Assembly: GCA_018056405.1 (NCBI GenBank)
Contig: JAGPFT010000247.1
Location: 1-5,261, forward strand
DNA: 5,261 nucleotides
Direction: 5' to 3'
From: Anaerolineae bacterium
GTDB taxonomy: Bacteria; Chloroflexota; Anaerolineae; Aggregatilineales; Aggregatilineaceae
Below the pieces are notes generated by a model that saw nothing but the letters and a program-made list of their open reading frames with translations, did not search any database and was not told the origin of the DNA. Positions 5,225 to 5,261 of this stretch are shown one piece after another. The translations under genes were made by a program, and so were the position numbers. Numbering within the stretch: the first letter of the stretch is position 1; every line of letters begins with the position of its first letter.

Positions 5225-5261
5225 ATTCTCTGTGAAGTTCATAACAGCCTCTAGTTTACCT

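Larger units (their letters stand above)
5088..5251. mobile_element. Putative MITE upstream of the acyl-CoA dehydrogenase
   Basis: The imperfect inverted ends at 5085-5104 and 5235-5254 agree at 16 of 20 positions (consensus CTAGAGNNTGTNATGNACTT). CTAG, or at least TA, flanks both sides and may be a target duplication. The interior has an outer C-rich/G-rich stem (5121-5132 with 5213-5222, TT bulge) enclosing hairpins 5135-5143/5153-5161 and 5180-5187/5202-5209. There is no coding potential. The end sequence and the CTAG/TA flanks recall IS5-like elements, but that link is inference. The rest of the gene-free right end (5041-5084, 5255-5261) shows nothing recognisable. Confidence 0.6.

Overview
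The window is GC-rich, and all four recognisable genes lie on the minus strand. Read in the direction of transcription (right to left) they are: an acyl-CoA dehydrogenase (3696-4910), the two subunits of electron transfer flavoprotein (etfB 2601-3386, etfA 1621-2604), and a secreted NMT1/SsuA-like solute-binding protein with a C-terminal c-type cytochrome domain (125-1381). The protein style and the C-rich/G-rich inverted repeats between genes recall Chloroflexota (Anaerolineae or Chloroflexia). That placement is inference, because no phylogenetic marker is present.

Functionally, the dehydrogenase oxidises an acyl-CoA and passes electrons to a soluble ETF, and the ETF genes are the next ones downstream. 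The etfB and etfA reading frames overlap by four bases (ATGA), and a good intrinsic terminator (1569-1596) follows etfA. A separate promoter candidate (perfect TTGACA, 1527-1555) overlapped by a perfect 14-bp palindrome then serves the binding-protein/cytochrome gene. The quinone-side partner of ETF and any ABC permease or ATPase for the binding protein are not in the window.

The intergenic DNA is unusually structured. Three C-rich/G-rich inverted repeats (42-109, 3554-3695, 5088-5251) can each fold as an outer stem enclosing two hairpins. Two of them have imperfect terminal inverted repeats beginning GAG and short flanking direct repeats, so they look like small non-autonomous transposable elements (MITEs). 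One of these sits exactly against the stop codon of the acyl-CoA dehydrogenase gene. Two other spacers (1402-1515 and 3436-3514) are built from degenerate 7-bp repeats of the type GGTNNNT arranged in opposing orientations, and the second lies inside a 118-bp inverted-repeat element. Together these repeats fill nearly all of the 309-bp gap between the dehydrogenase and etfB.

No RNA genes, CRISPR arrays, complete insertion sequences or defence genes were seen. The enzymes are ordinary. The points most worth a second look are the binding-protein/cytochrome fusion and the repeat elements.
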